A DNA stretch of 64,000 nucleotides. It comes from Pedobacter sp. ISL-64 (GTDB lineage: Bacteria > Bacteroidota > Bacteroidia > Sphingobacteriales > Sphingobacteriaceae). Under the pieces are notes generated by a model. It was not told the DNA's origin. It made no database searches and saw only the letters and a list, made by a program, of their open reading frames with translations. The stretch lies in NCBI RefSeq assembly GCF_018613605.1, contig NZ_JAGGPU010000002.1, positions 372,001-436,000 on the forward strand, given 5' to 3'. Position numbers and translations under genes: made by a program. Each line of letters begins with the position of its first letter. Position 1 is the stretch's first letter. This document shows positions 55,358 to 63,111 of this stretch, in pieces.

Positions 55358-55981
55358 ATGTATCAGCCTAGAAAAAATAATTTGATCTTCAGCTTTTTCT
55401 CCTGGTACATCCAGTTTATCATCAAAAAAGATTTTTCAACTTTTAAGTATAGCGAGGTGGAGATTAAACAAGATGCGGCTATATTGGTTTTGGCCAATCA
55501 TTTTAGCTGGTGGGATGGTTTTTTCCTCTTTTACATCAACAAAAAAGTATTTAAGAAACAATTTCATGTTTTAGTGAATGCCGAAAACTATACTAAAGTT
55601 GGTTTTCTAAAGTATCTCGGTGCTTTTGCGGCCGAAAATAAAGGTAAAGATGTTTTAGAAACGCTTAATTATGCAGGCAATCTGTTAGATAACCCCGCAA
55701 ATTTGGTACTTGTATTTCCCCAGGGCAAATTATATTCGAACCACCTCAAAAATATCAGTTTCGAAAAAGGAGTGATGCAGATAATCAATGCCAGTCAGAA
55801 AAAAATCAACATTATTTTTGCCGCCACCTTAATTGATTATTTTGCGGAAAGAAAGCCTTCAGCTTATACTTACTTACAGCATTGGGAGAACGAAGAATAT
55901 GTGAGCTTGCAATTGCTGAAAAGTGCCTATAATAAACATTACGATCAATCGGTTGTTAAACAAACTCAGCTAATTGAATGA
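55358..55981 (+). CDS. PlsC-type acyltransferase (possible carotenoid-glycoside acyltransferase)
   Basis: 207 aa. The HX4D motif is NHFSWWDG near 46, then VFPQGK near 126 in place of FPEGT, typical of the lysophosphatidate acyltransferase superfamily. Membrane-associated at the N-terminus. Stop overlaps the next start (ATGA), and downstream genes are carotenoid genes, so the acceptor may be a carotenoid-bound sugar, as proposed for CruD-type enzymes of green sulfur bacteria. A role in ordinary phospholipid synthesis cannot be excluded. Confidence 0.82.
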   Translation: MYQPRKNNLIFSFFSWYIQFIIKKDFSTFKYSEVEIKQDAAILVLANHFSWWDGFFLFYINKKVFKKQFHVLVNAENYTKVGFLKYLGAFAAENKGKDVLETLNYAGNLLDNPANLVLVFPQGKLYSNHLKNISFEKGVMQIINASQKKINIIFAATLIDYFAERKPSAYTYLQHWENEEYVSLQLLKSAYNKHYDQSVVKQTQLIE

Positions 55982-57075
55982 CAATTTTTATTTACGCCGT
56001 TTTAATTTTCCTGGTGATCCGGTTTTCGGTTACTGTTTTCAATTTCCTTTCTAACCCTAAGTTGCCGAGAGTGGTTAAACATTATCATGATAAGGTTTCG
56101 ATCTTAATCCCTGCACGAAATGAAGCAGCGGATATTTTAGAATTGCTCGTTTCGATAAAAAACCAGGATTACACCAATTATGAAGTTATTGTTTTGGATG
56201 ATAACAGCGATGACAATACTTTCGGTGTTGTCGAAAATTTTTGCCTTACGAACCCGCAATTTAAAGTGGTAAGCGGTAAAGCGTTACCTCAAAACTGGCT
56301 TGGGAAAAATTATGCCTGCCACCAGCTTAGCGAACTGGCTACGGGGAAATATCTTTTGTTTATCGACGCAGACGAATCAGTAAAAAGAGGATTGATCAAT
56401 AGCCTGATCAACCGGATGGAAATCGGAGAGCTGACTTTGTTAAGTGTTTTTACCAACCAAACTATAAAATCGATAGGCGAGTGGTTAACAGTGCCCTTAA
56501 TGCATTTTATACTGCTAAATTTATTGCCTTTGCGATTGGTTAAACTTTCGAAAAATCCAGCATTTTCAGCAGCAAGCGGACAGTGCATGTTTTTTAATGC
56601 CAATAATTACAAAGAAAACCATTGGCATGAGCGGGTTAAACACCAGGTTGTGGAAGATGTGGAGATTATGAAGTTGGTAAAACAAGAAAAATTTAATGCA
56701 GAGGCCCTTTTAGCCAACGGGCTGATCTATTGCAGGATGTACAAAAATTTAGGCGAAAGCTTAAACGGTTTTAGTAAAAATTTACTGGCGGGTTTTGGTA
56801 ATAACATCATAATATTATTATTTTACCAGCTTTTGGTAACTGTAGGGCCAGTAATTTTAATCTTAAACTTTAATATTGCTTTACTTGTATTACCATTAAC
56901 TTTAATAGTATTAACTAGAATGATGATCTCTTATTTATCGGGACAAAATGTTTTGATAAATCTGATTTTACATCCCTTACAGATGTTATTCTTCTTAATA
57001 ATTTCATTCATTTCTATAAAAAAACATATTTTTAAAACGAGCACATGGAAGGGCAGAACGATCAAAACGATTTAA
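55978..57075 (+). CDS. Membrane glycosyltransferase family 2 (CruC-like)
   Basis: 365 aa. N-terminal helix, then a GT-A domain: ILIPARNEAADI near 42, VIVLDDNSDDNT near 72, and LFIDADES near 122 (DXD-like). Three to four helices at the C-terminus (285-350). It starts in the ATGA overlap with the acyltransferase and overlaps the cruF start by 31 bases, a tight operon. Its place next to cruF suggests a carotenoid glucosyltransferase; sterol or other lipid acceptors are possible. Confidence 0.8.
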   Translation: MTIFIYAVLIFLVIRFSVTVFNFLSNPKLPRVVKHYHDKVSILIPARNEAADILELLVSIKNQDYTNYEVIVLDDNSDDNTFGVVENFCLTNPQFKVVSGKALPQNWLGKNYACHQLSELATGKYLLFIDADESVKRGLINSLINRMEIGELTLLSVFTNQTIKSIGEWLTVPLMHFILLNLLPLRLVKLSKNPAFSAASGQCMFFNANNYKENHWHERVKHQVVEDVEIMKLVKQEKFNAEALLANGLIYCRMYKNLGESLNGFSKNLLAGFGNNIIILLFYQLLVTVGPVILILNFNIALLVLPLTLIVLTRMMISYLSGQNVLINLILHPLQMLFFLIISFISIKKHIFKTSTWKGRTIKTI

Positions 57076-57719
57076 AGGTTAAAAGGATTGCAGTTGCAAT
57101 AATTGTCGTTTTTCATATGGTTGGCTTGCTTGGCTTCTTAATTCCTGTTGCCCAGCCTTATTTTATCAAACTGGTTCCCTTTCATTTGTTGCTGATGTTT
57201 GCCGTAATTGTTTTTTCGTACAATGCCGATGTGAAACGTTTATTGTTACTGGTTTCGGGTGTATTTCTCTGTGGCTTTTTAGTCGAGGTACTAGGCGTGC
57301 ATACCGGAAAGATATTTGGCAGCTATTATTACGGCGATACATTGGGCTACAAAGTTGCTGCGGTTCCATTACTAATGGGTGTAAATTGGGTAATCCTTAT
57401 TTTCAGTGTTGGGCAAATGATGAAAAGTATGAAAATCAGGCATAGTATTCTGGCTTCTGTTCTCGGCGCTTTTATACTGGTAGGTTTCGATTTCTTTTTG
57501 GAACCTGTGGCTATGAAATTTAACTACTGGCAGTGGGACTGGCATGAAATCCCTGTTCAGAATTATGTAGCATGGTTTATTGTTTCGGTTATATTGTTAA
57601 AGTTTTACTATGCTTTGGGCTTAAAGCAACAGAAATATATTGGTACTGTAATGTTCGTTTCACAGCTAATCTTTTTTGTTGTCTTATACATGACAGCCGG
57701 AACAAATATTTTTGCTTAA
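57045..57719 (+). CDS. cruF: Carotenoid biosynthesis protein CruF (1',2'-hydratase)
   Basis: 224 aa with about seven helices. The DUF422 region has VEVLGVHTGKIFGSYYYGD near 80-98 and FDFFLEPVAMKFNYWQW near 146-162. CruF hydrates the psi end of gamma-carotene-type molecules, giving the 1'-hydroxyl used for glycosylation. Overlaps the glycosyltransferase by 31 bases and lies 12 bases before ispH. Confidence 0.88.
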   Translation: MEGQNDQNDLKVKRIAVAIIVVFHMVGLLGFLIPVAQPYFIKLVPFHLLLMFAVIVFSYNADVKRLLLLVSGVFLCGFLVEVLGVHTGKIFGSYYYGDTLGYKVAAVPLLMGVNWVILIFSVGQMMKSMKIRHSILASVLGAFILVGFDFFLEPVAMKFNYWQWDWHEIPVQNYVAWFIVSVILLKFYYALGLKQQKYIGTVMFVSQLIFFVVLYMTAGTNIFA

Positions 57720-57731
57720 TTTTGTATCGCA

Positions 57732-58580
57732 ATGGGTTACAACTTACAGGTCAACATCGATAAATCATCAGGCTTTTGCTTTGGCGTAGTATATGCCATA
57801 GAAATGGCCGAAGATATTCTGGATAATGAAGGTTATTTATATTGCCTTGGCGACATTGTGCATAATGATGAAGAAGTAGAGCGTTTAACAAATCGCGGAT
57901 TAAAAATCATCGATCATGAAGTATTAAAAAACTTAAGGGACGAAAAGGTTTTAATCAGGGCTCATGGTGAGGCGCCATCAACCTATCAACTGGCTTTAGA
58001 AAATAACCTGACTTTAATAGATGCTTCATGTCCTGTTGTGCTGAAATTACAGAATAGGATTAAAAATTCACATGATGACGATGAGCAAGTACTTATTTTT
58101 GGTAAGCACGGGCACGCCGAGGTAATCGGATTACAAGGTCAAACAGATGGTAAGGCAATTGTTTTTCAGGATCTGGCCGAACTGGATAATGTAGAATTGC
58201 CTGCTAAATTTACCCTATATAGCCAAACCACCAAAAGCACCGATAAATTCTATCACATTAAAGACGAGTTATTGAGCCGTGGTTATGAAGTTAAGGCTAA
58301 CGATACCATTTGCAGGCAAGTATCTAACCGTTACGAAGAGCTGGAAGATTTTGTAAGTCATTATGATAAAATCGTTTTCGTATCAGGCAAGAAATCTTCT
58401 AACGGAAAAGTGCTGTACGATGTTTGTAAAAAACACAACGATAATTCTTATTTCATTTCGAATGTTGAAGAGTTAGATCAAACCTGGTTTAACCAAAACG
58501 ATAAAGTTGGCATCTGCGGTGCTACGTCTACACCAATGTGGCTGATGGAAAAGGTTAAAGCCGCTTTGGAAAAATATTAA
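57732..58580 (+). CDS. ispH: 4-hydroxy-3-methylbut-2-enyl diphosphate reductase
   Basis: 282 aa. Three iron-sulfur cysteines: GFCFGV (Cys about 15), ASCPVV (near 98) and TICRQ (near 195); KHGHAEVIG and SSNGKV are the substrate-binding residues. It is the last step of the MEP pathway, making IPP and DMAPP. TAATTTTG overlaps the cruF stop and ends 7 bases before the ATG, so an internal promoter is possible for this essential gene. Confidence 0.95.
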   Translation: MGYNLQVNIDKSSGFCFGVVYAIEMAEDILDNEGYLYCLGDIVHNDEEVERLTNRGLKIIDHEVLKNLRDEKVLIRAHGEAPSTYQLALENNLTLIDASCPVVLKLQNRIKNSHDDDEQVLIFGKHGHAEVIGLQGQTDGKAIVFQDLAELDNVELPAKFTLYSQTTKSTDKFYHIKDELLSRGYEVKANDTICRQVSNRYEELEDFVSHYDKIVFVSGKKSSNGKVLYDVCKKHNDNSYFISNVEELDQTWFNQNDKVGICGATSTPMWLMEKVKAALEKY

Positions 58581-58614
58581 CTGCAAAATCTATCAATTAA
58601 TATTTGTTATTTAA

Positions 58615-59157
58615 ATGAAAGCATTATTAATTATAGATATGCAAGTTGGCAGTTTTAAGCCTTATACTTTGCGTTACGATACTTTAGGAGTAATTGAGAG
58701 AATAAATAAACTATCAGATTATTTCAGGGCCAATAATGATAAAGTAATGTTTATCCAACATGATGGTACAAAAGAAAACATCTTTTTGCCAAATGCTGCT
58801 GATTGGGAGCTCTTGCCAGAATTGATCACCAGCCCTGCTGATTATATAGTCTCAAAATCAGCTAACGATGCATTTTACAACACAGATTTACATCATATCC
58901 TAACCAAAAATAACATTACGGAGTTGTTTATAACGGGCTGTGCTACCGATTTTTGTATCGATGCAACTGTGAAATCGGCTGTTAGTAAAGATTATAAACT
59001 AACTGTAGTTGAAGATGCGCATACCACAGCAAACAGGCCTCATTTAAATGCTCCAAAAGTAATTGAACATTACAATTGGATCTGGAGTGAAATGACGCCA
59101 ACAAACTTTAAAATTCAAGTTGCAAAAACTAAGGATCTGCTTACTTTGTTTAGTTAA
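58615..59157 (+). CDS. Isochorismatase-like cysteine hydrolase
   Basis: 180 aa. Catalytic triad by family rule: Asp8 (IIDMQ), Lys in IVSKSAND near 82, and Cys in GCATDFCID near 109. Substrates of such hydrolases include nicotinamide and other amides; none is indicated. It sits between ispH and crtW in the same direction (gaps 34 and 32 bases), an odd position for a carotenoid operon. Confidence 0.82.
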   Translation: MKALLIIDMQVGSFKPYTLRYDTLGVIERINKLSDYFRANNDKVMFIQHDGTKENIFLPNAADWELLPELITSPADYIVSKSANDAFYNTDLHHILTKNNITELFITGCATDFCIDATVKSAVSKDYKLTVVEDAHTTANRPHLNAPKVIEHYNWIWSEMTPTNFKIQVAKTKDLLTLFS

Positions 59158-59189
59158 AAACAAAGATTATTGGCTTAACAAACTATAAA

Positions 59190-59864
59190 TTGAAAACTAT
59201 AAATCCACATACCGGAATTCTGGTTGCGTTAACCGTAATTGTCTGTTGGTTTGTTTCTCTTTATTTCTTGCTTACATGGAATTTTGCCTGGAGCAATCCC
59301 TTGGTTTATCTGATGATTGTTGTTCAGATGCATTTGTACACAGGTTTGTTTATTACCGCCCACGATGCGATGCACAGAACGATATCGCCAAACCAAAAAA
59401 CAAATAATTTTATTGGCTATCTTTCCGTTTTTCTCTACGCAGGTTTTTTTTATAACCGTTTGTATGCGAAACATCACCAGCACCACCGTCATGTACACAC
59501 TGAAGAAGATCCTGATTTTGCGCCGCATGGCTTTTGGAAATGGTATTTCCGTTTCATGCTAAATTATGTCACGATAATTCAATTGGTAATTATGGCCATA
59601 GCTTATAATGTGTTGAAAATCTGGATTGATGAAAAGAACCTGCTGTTGTTTTGGGTACTGCCATCCTTATTAAGCACTTTTCAGTTATTTTATTTCGGAA
59701 CCTATTTGCCGCATAAGGGGGAGCACGATAATGAATATCATTCTTCTACCTTACAGAAAAATCATTTTGTTGCCTTTATTACCTGTTACTTTTTTGGCTA
59801 TCATTTAGAACATCACCAAAAACCAGGCATGCCTTGGTGGCAACTGCATAAAATGAAGCGATAG
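59190..59864 (+). CDS. crtW: Beta-carotene ketolase CrtW-like
   Basis: 224 aa membrane di-iron enzyme with four helices. Histidine clusters HDAMH near 57, HHQHHRH near 95 and the diagnostic HLEHHQKPGMPWW near 205-217. CrtW adds the 4-keto group to beta rings. Alternative: a related fatty acid or carotenoid hydroxylase; the C-terminal PGMPWWQLHKMK favours CrtW. The start codon is TTG (59190); no ATG is available before the first histidine cluster. Last gene of the operon. Confidence 0.85.
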   Translation: MKTINPHTGILVALTVIVCWFVSLYFLLTWNFAWSNPLVYLMIVVQMHLYTGLFITAHDAMHRTISPNQKTNNFIGYLSVFLYAGFFYNRLYAKHHQHHRHVHTEEDPDFAPHGFWKWYFRFMLNYVTIIQLVIMAIAYNVLKIWIDEKNLLLFWVLPSLLSTFQLFYFGTYLPHKGEHDNEYHSSTLQKNHFVAFITCYFFGYHLEHHQKPGMPWWQLHKMKR

Positions 59865-60170
59865 TCGAGGTCGTTGTGTCAGATGTTACCATGTGACACA
59901 AAATCAAATCTTTTCTGATTCCGAATGAATATCCGCGATGTTGGATGTTACCATCCGACACTAACTAATTTCCAAATAATATTTTACTTGTTCGAATTGC
60001 CAGATAGTAACATCAAACAGCCTGCTGATGAATTTACAGGCTATTGCTCGATAGCTTGTGGAAGTATGAAATAACACTTTTTGACTAAAAAATGTTTGCA
60101 ATCACATTTTAAGCATAGGGAAAAAACAATAAAAAGGCGATATTTGCGCCACGAAACATATTCTTTATAA
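59865..60170. other. 306-base gap with two GTGTCAGATGTTACC palindromes
   Basis: Two related hairpins: 59875-59900 (TTGTGTCAGATG/CATGTGACACA) and 59937-59963 (GTTGGATG/CATCCGAC). The rest (59964-60170) is AT-rich with no recognised gene or promoter. Confidence 0.6.
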
Positions 60171-61181
60171 ATGAGCAAAAAGGGGATTTTACTGGTAAAT
60201 TTAGGAACACCTGATAGTCCGGCAACGGCAGATGTTAAAAAATACTTAGATCAATTTTTAATGGACGAGCGGGTAATCGATATCCCTAAATTAAACAGGA
60301 CATTATTGGTTAAAGGTATTATTGTTCCTTTCCGTAGCCCTAAAACAGCAAAATTGTATAAAGAAATCTGGAACGAAAATGGTTCCCCGCTATTGTATTA
60401 CAGTCGGTTACAGGCTAAAATGCTGCAGGAAAGATTGGGAGACGACTATCAGGTAGAGTTGGCCATGCGCTACCAAAGCCCATCTGTTGCATCGGCGTTA
60501 GCCAATTTAAAAGCAGGTTTGGTAGAGAGTATTCAGGTTATCCCGATGTTTCCTCAATATGCCTCTGCGAGCACAGGGTCGGTAATGCAACTGGTAATGG
60601 AGCTGGTGAGCAAATGGCCAACGGTTCCGCCAATATCATTTGTTAATTCATTCCATGATAACGAATTGATGATTAAAGTTTTTGCAGAAAATGCTAAAAA
60701 ACATCATGTAGAAAGCTACGATCATGTGTTGTTCAGCTTCCATGGCTTACCTGAACGTCAATTGTTAAAATGCGATCATACTGGAAGTTACTGTTTGAAA
60801 AGCGCCGATTGCTGTCAGACATTAAACGATACCAATAAATTCTGTTATTCTGCACAAGGACATGATACGGCCAGATTAATTGCCAAAGAATTAAATCTCT
60901 CAAAAGATCAATATACCGTTTGTTTCCAATCGCGCTTAGGGAAAGAACCATGGGTACAACCCTATACTACCGATGTGTTGAAGAAATTAGCTGGCGAAGG
61001 CAAAAAACGTCTTTTGGTTTTTAGCCCTGCTTTTGTGGCCGATTGTCTAGAAACGCTTTACGAAATCACGGTAGAATATCACGAAGAGTTTAAGGCTTTG
61101 GGTGGTGAACATGTTCAGTTGGTAGAAAGTTTAAACGATAGTCCGGTGTTTATCGAGGCTTTGGCCGGAATGGTTAAATAG
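60171..61181 (+). CDS. hemH: Ferrochelatase
   Basis: 336 aa. Motifs LLVNLGTPDSP at the N-terminus, the catalytic His in FSFHGLPE near 190, QSRLGKEPW near 255 and the Glu in CLETLYEI near 290. It inserts ferrous iron into protoporphyrin IX. A Cys-rich stretch (CDHTGSYCLKSADCC) follows the catalytic His. The gluconokinase gene begins seven bases after its stop. Confidence 0.95.
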   Translation: MSKKGILLVNLGTPDSPATADVKKYLDQFLMDERVIDIPKLNRTLLVKGIIVPFRSPKTAKLYKEIWNENGSPLLYYSRLQAKMLQERLGDDYQVELAMRYQSPSVASALANLKAGLVESIQVIPMFPQYASASTGSVMQLVMELVSKWPTVPPISFVNSFHDNELMIKVFAENAKKHHVESYDHVLFSFHGLPERQLLKCDHTGSYCLKSADCCQTLNDTNKFCYSAQGHDTARLIAKELNLSKDQYTVCFQSRLGKEPWVQPYTTDVLKKLAGEGKKRLLVFSPAFVADCLETLYEITVEYHEEFKALGGEHVQLVESLNDSPVFIEALAGMVK

Positions 61182-61188
61182 TTTAAAT

Positions 61189-61695
61189 ATGGCGAGCTTT
61201 ATTATTTTAATGGGCGTTTCGGGAAGTGGTAAAACAGTAGTTGGTAAAGCTTTGGCCCCGAGAATAAATGCTGAATTTATAGATGGCGATAACCTGCATT
61301 CGCAACGTAATGTAGATAAAATGGCTGCAGGAATTCCTTTAACGGATGCAGATCGTTTAGATTGGCTACAATTGATTGCGAAAGTTGGCCGCGAACATGT
61401 TGCTGATGGTACAACATGCATTATTGCCTGTTCTGCATTGAAAAAATCTTACCGCGATTTGCTGAGAACAGATAATACATCAATCCGCTTTGTTTATTTA
61501 AAAGGAAATTTCGATTTAATTCACGATCGGATTGCTAAACGATCTCATCAGTACATGCCTTCTAGTTTATTAAAAAGCCAGTTCGAAACATTGGAAGCGC
61601 CTCAGGCTGATGAACAAGATGTGATAACGGTTTCAATTGATCAGGGTATTCCCCAGATTGTGGAAGAAATTGCTAAGGCTGATCTGATTTCGTAA
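61189..61695 (+). CDS. Gluconokinase
   Basis: 168 aa. P-loop GVSGSGKT near 9, then FIDGDNLHSQRNVDKMAAG near 30 and PLTDADRLDWL, the classic GntK signature. It makes 6-phosphogluconate. The end overlaps the convergent waaA gene by 23 bases (61673-61695). Confidence 0.9.
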   Translation: MASFIILMGVSGSGKTVVGKALAPRINAEFIDGDNLHSQRNVDKMAAGIPLTDADRLDWLQLIAKVGREHVADGTTCIIACSALKKSYRDLLRTDNTSIRFVYLKGNFDLIHDRIAKRSHQYMPSSLLKSQFETLEAPQADEQDVITVSIDQGIPQIVEEIAKADLIS

Positions 61696-62905
61696 TCATC
61701 GAAATAATCTGATCAGTTGCCCCTTTTTTATCTGTAACATATCTTTTGGCCTGCGCTGCAGCACCTTCATTTTCGGTAAAACCCTCAAAAGCACCGATTA
61801 ATTCCTCAACAGTAGAAATGCTTTTGGCTACACCAATAGCAATTAGATCTTTGGCTTCCTGAAATTTATCATATTTCGGTCCGAAAATTACAGGCAAACC
61901 AAATGCTGCAGCTTCTAAAGTGTTGTGTATTCCTGTTCCAAAGCCGCCACCAATATAGGCTACATTTCCGTATTGATAGAGAGAAGAAAGCATGCCGATG
62001 TTGTCTATAATGAGCGTTTGATGTTCGGCATTTGGTGTTTGATTAGACGAATTGAAAATTGAAAACCGCGCACTGCCAGCTGAAAACTGTTTCTCGATAC
62101 TTTCGATATGGCTTTCGTGGATCTCGTGTGGCGCGATAATAAACTTCCAGTTGGGATATTTTTCAGGTAAAGCAGATAATATTTTTTCATCTTCAGGCCA
62201 GGTACTTCCACAAACTAATGTTGGGGAGTTGCCGATAAAACTTTCTATTAGGCTAAGCTGTTTAGGCGATTGCGCATTTTCGTAAACACGGTCGAAACGA
62301 GTATCGCCATTTATCGTGACATTATTTAATCCGATCGATTTTAAAAGATTTTTACTTTCTTCATTTTGCACAAAAAAGTAAGTAACAGATTTTAAAATAT
62401 TGCGGTAAAAGCCACCGTACCATTTAAAAAAGGCCTGACTTTCTCTAAAAATACCAGAAATCACATATAAAGGAATTTCGCGGTCTTTTAATTCTTTAAA
62501 ATAAAAATGCCAAAATTCGTATTTGGTAAAAATGGCCATTTCGGGATTAATGCTTGCTATAAAACGTTTGGCATTGGCTGCGGTATCAATGGGGAGATAA
62601 AATACATCTGCCAGGGCATAATTTTTCCGGATTTCGTATCCCGAAGGGGAGAAAAAAGTAACCACGATTTTTTTAGCTGGATGAAGTGATTTTAGCTTTT
62701 CTAAAACCGGTCGGCCTTGTTCAAATTCTCCCAAAGAAGCAAAATGAAACCATATGTGTTTTTCGCTCGGATTAATTTTCTGAGCAATTTGTGTATAGCT
62801 ATTTTTACGGCCATTTATAAACAGTTTAGCCTTAGGGTCGAATAATGAAAATATCCTGATAAGCAAAGTGTAAAGCCGAATTCCGATTATGTAAAGCAAA
62901 AGCAT
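61673..62905 (-). CDS. waaA: 3-deoxy-D-manno-octulosonic acid (Kdo) transferase
   Basis: 410 aa from ATG 62905. An N-terminal hydrophobic anchor is followed by the GT30 fold: HFASLGEFEQGRP near 52-64 with the catalytic Glu, IFTKYEFW near 124, and in the C-terminal half VCGSTWPEDE and YIGGGFGTGIHNTLE. Adds Kdo to lipid IVA in LPS core synthesis. A frame to 62995 exists but the family begins near MLLLYIIGIRLY. A linker near residues 270-290 is encoded by sequence resembling intergenic simple repeats. Confidence 0.9.
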   Translation of the reverse strand: MLLLYIIGIRLYTLLIRIFSLFDPKAKLFINGRKNSYTQIAQKINPSEKHIWFHFASLGEFEQGRPVLEKLKSLHPAKKIVVTFFSPSGYEIRKNYALADVFYLPIDTAANAKRFIASINPEMAIFTKYEFWHFYFKELKDREIPLYVISGIFRESQAFFKWYGGFYRNILKSVTYFFVQNEESKNLLKSIGLNNVTINGDTRFDRVYENAQSPKQLSLIESFIGNSPTLVCGSTWPEDEKILSALPEKYPNWKFIIAPHEIHESHIESIEKQFSAGSARFSIFNSSNQTPNAEHQTLIIDNIGMLSSLYQYGNVAYIGGGFGTGIHNTLEAAAFGLPVIFGPKYDKFQEAKDLIAIGVAKSISTVEELIGAFEGFTENEGAAAQAKRYVTDKKGATDQIISMITKSDQP

Positions 62906-63111
62906 TAGTGTAATTTCATATCTTCGTGCCAAGATAAAACGAATATATTTAAAAAGCTTAAAAATATATGGAGTCGTCGCAATTTGGCCTATCATTCAAT
63001 ACTATAAATAGACAGGTCGTGATTGCTCCCAAGCAGCTAAAAGTAACCGAGCTTACGAGCTCATTAAAACCGATAAAAAACAATTTAATATTGTTTAATA
63101 AATTATAACAG

